This document shows, piece by piece, positions 60,047 through 64,000 of a stretch of 64,000 nt of DNA. Every line of letters starts with the position of its first letter. The stretch's first letter is position 1. The DNA is from Rhodocollybia butyracea (lineage: Eukaryota; Basidiomycota; Agaricomycetes; Agaricales; Omphalotaceae), in contig JADNRY010000001.1 in NCBI GenBank assembly GCA_015501585.1, positions 744,001 to 808,000 on the forward strand. Direction: 5' to 3'. The notes beneath the pieces are model-generated. The model did not search any database. It was not told where the DNA came from and was given only the letters and a program-made list of their open reading frames with translations. The position numbers were made by a program, and so were the translations under genes.

Positions 60047-60347
60047 TTTGTAAGAGGCACTTAAATACTTGAGTGTTACACAAACGCTAATGAGCGTGGG
60101 AAACTAAAACAAATATTGATGACATAGCAAGTGCGTCATACTCGACAGAGTCACAAGCTGTTAAGTGCAAAATGCACATACAACGTCCAGCTTGCATAAA
60201 CGAAAAGTTGTCGGTTTATTATTGGAATGCAAGCTGTGCGGCTTCCCCCATCAGGACAGCATTAATACGCTTTAATAAAAGGCCTCGTTGAACGTAGGCG
60301 ATTAGAAGCTCTACTCGCTTCAAGCTTGACCTATACCTTCATCCAGA

Positions 60348-60778
60348 ATGGCAGACCCCAACCAGAATTGTATCGCTTTGGTCTGTGGTGGTTGTTGTCA
60401 GTACACGTCCTTTTCTCTTGGAAAAACTCGCTGATTAGTGTATATTTTTCGGCGTTTAGGCACGTTCATCTTTTCTGCTTTGGCTCCTTGGTGTAATACT
60501 AGTAAAGTTGGCAACAGATCTTCAAAACCCAAGTTGTTCTGATAACTTTCCTAGTTGCTCCGATTTCATGTTGTCGGTGCTGTCGTCCCAACTCCGTTCC
60601 GAGTACCTTTGACGAACAAGTGCGTCGGGACATGGAGAAATCGAAAGCAGAAGACGCAGCCAAGAAACAAGATCAGATGCAGCCTACACCAAACATGACC
60701 ACCGAACTCAAGGAAGACCCGACACCTGTTGTGACTGTTCCTACCACCGAACCCAAGGACCTCGAAGAAACTACGTAA
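60348..60778 (+). CDS. Small Cys-rich hypothetical protein
   Basis: Exon 1 starts MADPNQNCIALVCGGCC. The last exon (from about 60559) reads APISCCRCCRPNSVPSTFDE, then a charged tail rich in Lys, Glu,Thr and Pro ending EPKDLEETT, stop at 60776. One or two small exons between 60420 and 60540 code hydrophobic residues (such as TFIFSALAPWC), so the protein may have a short membrane segment between Cys clusters. The splice phases in the middle were not resolved. The clustered Cys pairs suggest palmitoylation or metal binding. No family is recognised. Confidence 0.5.
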
Positions 60779-63700
60779 TCTCAAGTGACCCTCTTGGTAA
60801 GCATTTCTCGAGGTCTGCGGCTGGCCTAATCTGTAATTCTCCATCCAGGTTTACAAGTCTTGACGAATCAAGTCGTTATCAACTCTATCGCTAGTTTTCA
60901 TTTCTTCCTACATATTGGGCTTCAATTCTCTTCCAGTTCTCAGATGTTTCGAACATAGTAAAACTCTGCAGACGCTTTCTAATTTTTGGAGAGAGAATAA
61001 ATGCGCTGGAACTGTATTTGATTGCATTTTTAAGCTACCGATTGATGAGCTGTTCTTGAATCGTTCTTGAATCGACAGCTGAGGTCCTATTTGTGGCTCC
61101 CGTTGGCCAGAGAGGGTTCGTTCCATGGTCCGCTGTCTTCTTTGATCCCCGACTTCTGGCCTCTGTACCACCCAAGCTTGCACCGCGGTCATCGACGTTG
61201 AGGCAAGATATGTTCGATATCCTTGATTCCCGACTCGAAGCAGCGGCTGCACGACACGTTGTTTTCATATTTCGGGTATGTAGTCTTTGTATTTTCCACC
61301 CTATGCGCACCATCTATAGCGTCTTCCTCTGGTTTCCTTGGTCCTTTTCCACAGCTGTGCTTGCAGTGATACTTTGGGTGTGGTACATCTGCGTGAGGAC
61401 GGAGAGCCTCGAAATTTTGATTCTTACCCATCAATCAACCGGCAGACGAAAATGAGAATCCACCACCGTCCGCACCGGTTTTCTGTTGGCTCTTACACAG
61501 TTTAGTGACGAGATACTAAGTACTGCAGTCCTCGGAAGACACCTGTACATCAGACGGGTGTGGGTTCTCTTGAGAGGTAGGAGAGGAAGTAAGATTTATT
61601 TCGAGATCTGTTGTGATAAGTATACGATACGATACCCAGATAGATCGAGGGAACATGGAATAGAAGAGTAGGTCAGTGTCTGGAAAGGAAACAAACAATA
61701 GGGTGACATAGGGTGTCTTGTAGATCCCACTTGAAGGTGCAAAGTGAGTCGGACAAATATCATGTCAGTCTGGAAGCGCTGAGGGTGCTTAGATACGCAC
61801 TCAGACCAACAACTGGTCCGATCCAGACACGGGGATATTTTTTTCTGTACATATCTCTTGTGTTAGAAACAATCGGAGGTTCAATGTTCAACAGATCACG
61901 ATAACCGAAAAGTAGATAGGTTCTTGTATTTGCCTTGAATAGCTGGCGGAAGTGATCCTTTGGACAAATCTCCATTCGAACGTGTATCTGCGCTGTTAGG
62001 CATGAGATCTCTGTCGCGAATGCTAACAAACCAAAGTGTATGTAAGGCCTCAGACAGAACTGGTAGAACAGCGTCTACTACTTCCTCTTTGTGATAATTT
62101 TTACAAGGCGCGGTATAGGCGAGTCAAAGCCAACTTTGTTTAATCTTCTATCCGTCGGGGACTGAGAGTGGCAAAGGCTCGAGAGGTGCAAAAGACTGTT
62201 GGGGTGATATGATGAGAAGAACAAGACATCCTCAAAAGCAATTCCTTGTGGATAGCTCCAGCAGCTGGGAGATATAAGAGACCGATTTATCTACACGGAA
62301 AGGGAAAAATCACCATGCCGGGCATGCTTTGAGTAAGCCGTATCAGGCCCCATTCGAGGTCGCAGAACGAACGTTTGACTTCGTGACTGTTCTTTGACTC
62401 CGATGGTAGAAAGCTGCAAGAACTTGGACGTGGGAGGTACGCGAGATGATGATTTAATGGCGCTATGTAGCCGGACCATTTAATACTCGGAGAATTGTTC
62501 TCAGCAAGAGGCCAAAAAACACGGGAGTACATGGGCCCCTGCAACAGAGCAATGACAGATACTTTGGAAATATCACTATCAGTATAGAGCTGGTAACACT
62601 CCGTATCTGTAACACTCCACTTTTTGGCACATTACATCCACGGCGTTGTCCAATCTCTGAACGCCGATAGTAAAACACGGTGAATATAAATCCTCCCCTG
62701 CACTATCAGACACAAAATCCGCAGACTGCCTGTGTAGGTTGCGACTGCTGCCCACTGAACGCCGATAGAAAAACGCGGACCCGCGGTGTATATAAATCCT
62801 TCCCTGCACTATCAGACTTCTTACTGTCTGTGTAGATTGCGACCCACTGAGTACCGATAGTAGAATCTAGTAGAATGCGGCGAATACAAGTTCTCCCACT
62901 ACCATCAGACGATTTCGCATCTTTTGATTCAATGATTGAGCTATAGCTCGCGGTCACGTGGCTCTGGGTTGCGACCTCCGGGTCTTAGCTGGTGCTTACT
63001 GTGGGAGTAGTACTAGCAGACCGTCACGTACACCTTGAGCTATGAGATCGGAAGAAAGCTACTCACTGGAAAATCCCTCAATCAGTCCTGCCAACTCGCT
63101 TTATACTATAATAGATTATAGTGGCGTCGCGCCTGCCTACCCAGTGCTCCCATGGGGGTCAAAAAGCTTCAGCGTGCTACTCTGGCGCCACTCTCCCAAC
63201 ATGCTCCGACTATTCCCAAAAATCTCAGAAAGTACATTCTACCTTGGCAGTTCTAAGACTGTCTGTACATGAGCCGCAGAAAATGTGGATACGGATGAAC
63301 CAAGTGGTGATTTCACATTGAGTTTTGACTAAACAGGTCAACATAGTGGGGTGGGGTAGCGGAGAGCAGTCTGATGATTCTATAACAAGTATATTTTTCA
63401 CAACTTGAGTCTTGATGTTGGTGATTTCTAAAAGTAGGACGCATCCGAAAAATAAAGGTATCATGGCATCTCACGAGAGATTTAGAGCGGTTCGAAATCC
63501 GTCCCAAACCACAACCTCCTATCATCTTCAGTCTGGGCTCGAGGTTTAACCCATTCCCTCAGCTCACTCTGAGCGCTAATCCAATACGCCGTCACGTGGC
63601 CTGTGAGTGCCGTTGAGAGTCGGGGTTGGTTGGGCAGTTGGCGATCGTTTTGAATGTCATACATACTGTCCCTGGTCTGCAGAAAAATATCCCGCTGTAA

Positions 63701-64000
63701 CGATGGCTCTACCGAGTCACGGATATCTACATACTGGTCCCAACTGGTTCCAACTCTGCTGACAATGGTGATCTGCTGACAGCGGTAATTGGACTGGCCG
63801 CTCGACGCGGCCTACTAAATCAATGAAAAAGTAAAACGATTTTCTAAAACAGTCTTCTTACATCGAGAGGCGAGGCGGCCGTTGCGGTTGTAATTCAGAT
63901 TTTACTCTTATCCGACGAATCCGGATACACTGGGCCGTCGTCTTTTCAATATTTCAATTTTTTTGTATCACCTCTGCAACGAAGAACATCGACGTATCCT
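60779..64000. other. Gene-poor right end
   Basis: The plus ORF 61093-61455 contains a hydrophobic stretch (FSTAVLAVILWVWYICVR) and may be an exon of an unrecognised membrane protein. Other ORFs lack support. A tandem repeat lies at 62657-62910. A short CGGTCACGTGGCTCTG-like string occurs near 62951 and a related GCCGTCACGTGGCCTG at 63588. Confidence 0.4.
62657..62910. repeat. Tandem repeat, 92-98 bp unit, 2.7 copies
   Basis: Units begin CTGAACGCCGATAG at 62657, again at 62755, and CTGAGTACCGATAG at 62847. Each contains ATAAATCCTYCCCTGCACTA-like sequence, or a diverged version, and a CTGTGTAG-TTGCGAC block. The last copy stops at CATCAGAC (62910). Confidence 0.85.

Noticed and set aside
1..64000. 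LTR retrotransposons or viral insertions
   Set aside because: No long direct repeats flanking gag/pol-type ORFs were found; the only reverse transcriptase is of the non-LTR type.

Overview
The window is eukaryotic and almost certainly from a basidiomycete mushroom-type fungus (Agaricomycetes). The genes are dense with 50-60 nt GT-AG introns carrying CTNAC-like branch sites. The gene set includes a fungal IRE1, an Sfp1-type and an Ert1/AcuK-type transcription factor and tubulin cofactor C. The repeats are of kinds common in agaric genomes. No prokaryotic feature, tRNA, rRNA or CRISPR array was seen.

The left third (about 1-24.9 kb) is a graveyard of nested mobile elements. A gene for a 2-oxoglutarate/Fe(II) dioxygenase-like protein on the minus strand (12774 to 1960) is split by an 8.7-kb DNA transposon at 2213-10919. 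That element has 24-bp terminal inverted repeats, a 6-bp target duplication (CGGGTG), mirror-image subterminal arrays of a 15-bp unit, a decayed 12-exon transposase-like gene and a RING-like zinc-finger gene. The dioxygenase reading frame closes exactly when the element and one target copy are removed. A second repeat family, here called R, is present twice: once inside the big transposon, where it carries a captured piece of the exosome gene RRP42, and once inside exon 6 of the same dioxygenase. To the right lie a divergent protein-kinase-like gene (14305-15811), a decayed fatty-acid dioxygenase (Ppo/linoleate diol synthase) pseudogene (17130-15885), other coding relics, and a LINE-type retroelement (24873-19487). 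The retroelement's ORF1, endonuclease, dead RNase H-like and reverse transcriptase regions become one reading frame only after removal of three good spliceosomal introns.

The middle (25-43.2 kb) is ordinary gene space. An 18-exon gene encodes a roughly 3,570-residue Ser/Pro/RS-rich protein with a PH-like domain and a C-terminal coiled coil; it has an apparent 1-base frameshift in the PH-like region. IRE1 follows on the opposite strand, and a small EF-hand protein gene is divergent from IRE1.

The right part (43.2-64 kb) has a short TIR element with an 8-bp target duplication (45633-46766). It also holds a two-finger C2H2 factor, an Sfp1-type factor, an Ert1/AcuK-type Zn2Cys6-PAS factor, tubulin-binding cofactor C and a small Cys-rich protein gene. 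Long gene-poor stretches separate these, one of them with a roughly 95-bp tandem repeat.

The strongest discovery candidates are the TIR transposon with its nested gene capture, and the intron-bearing LINE with a catalytically dead RNase H-like domain between endonuclease and reverse transcriptase.
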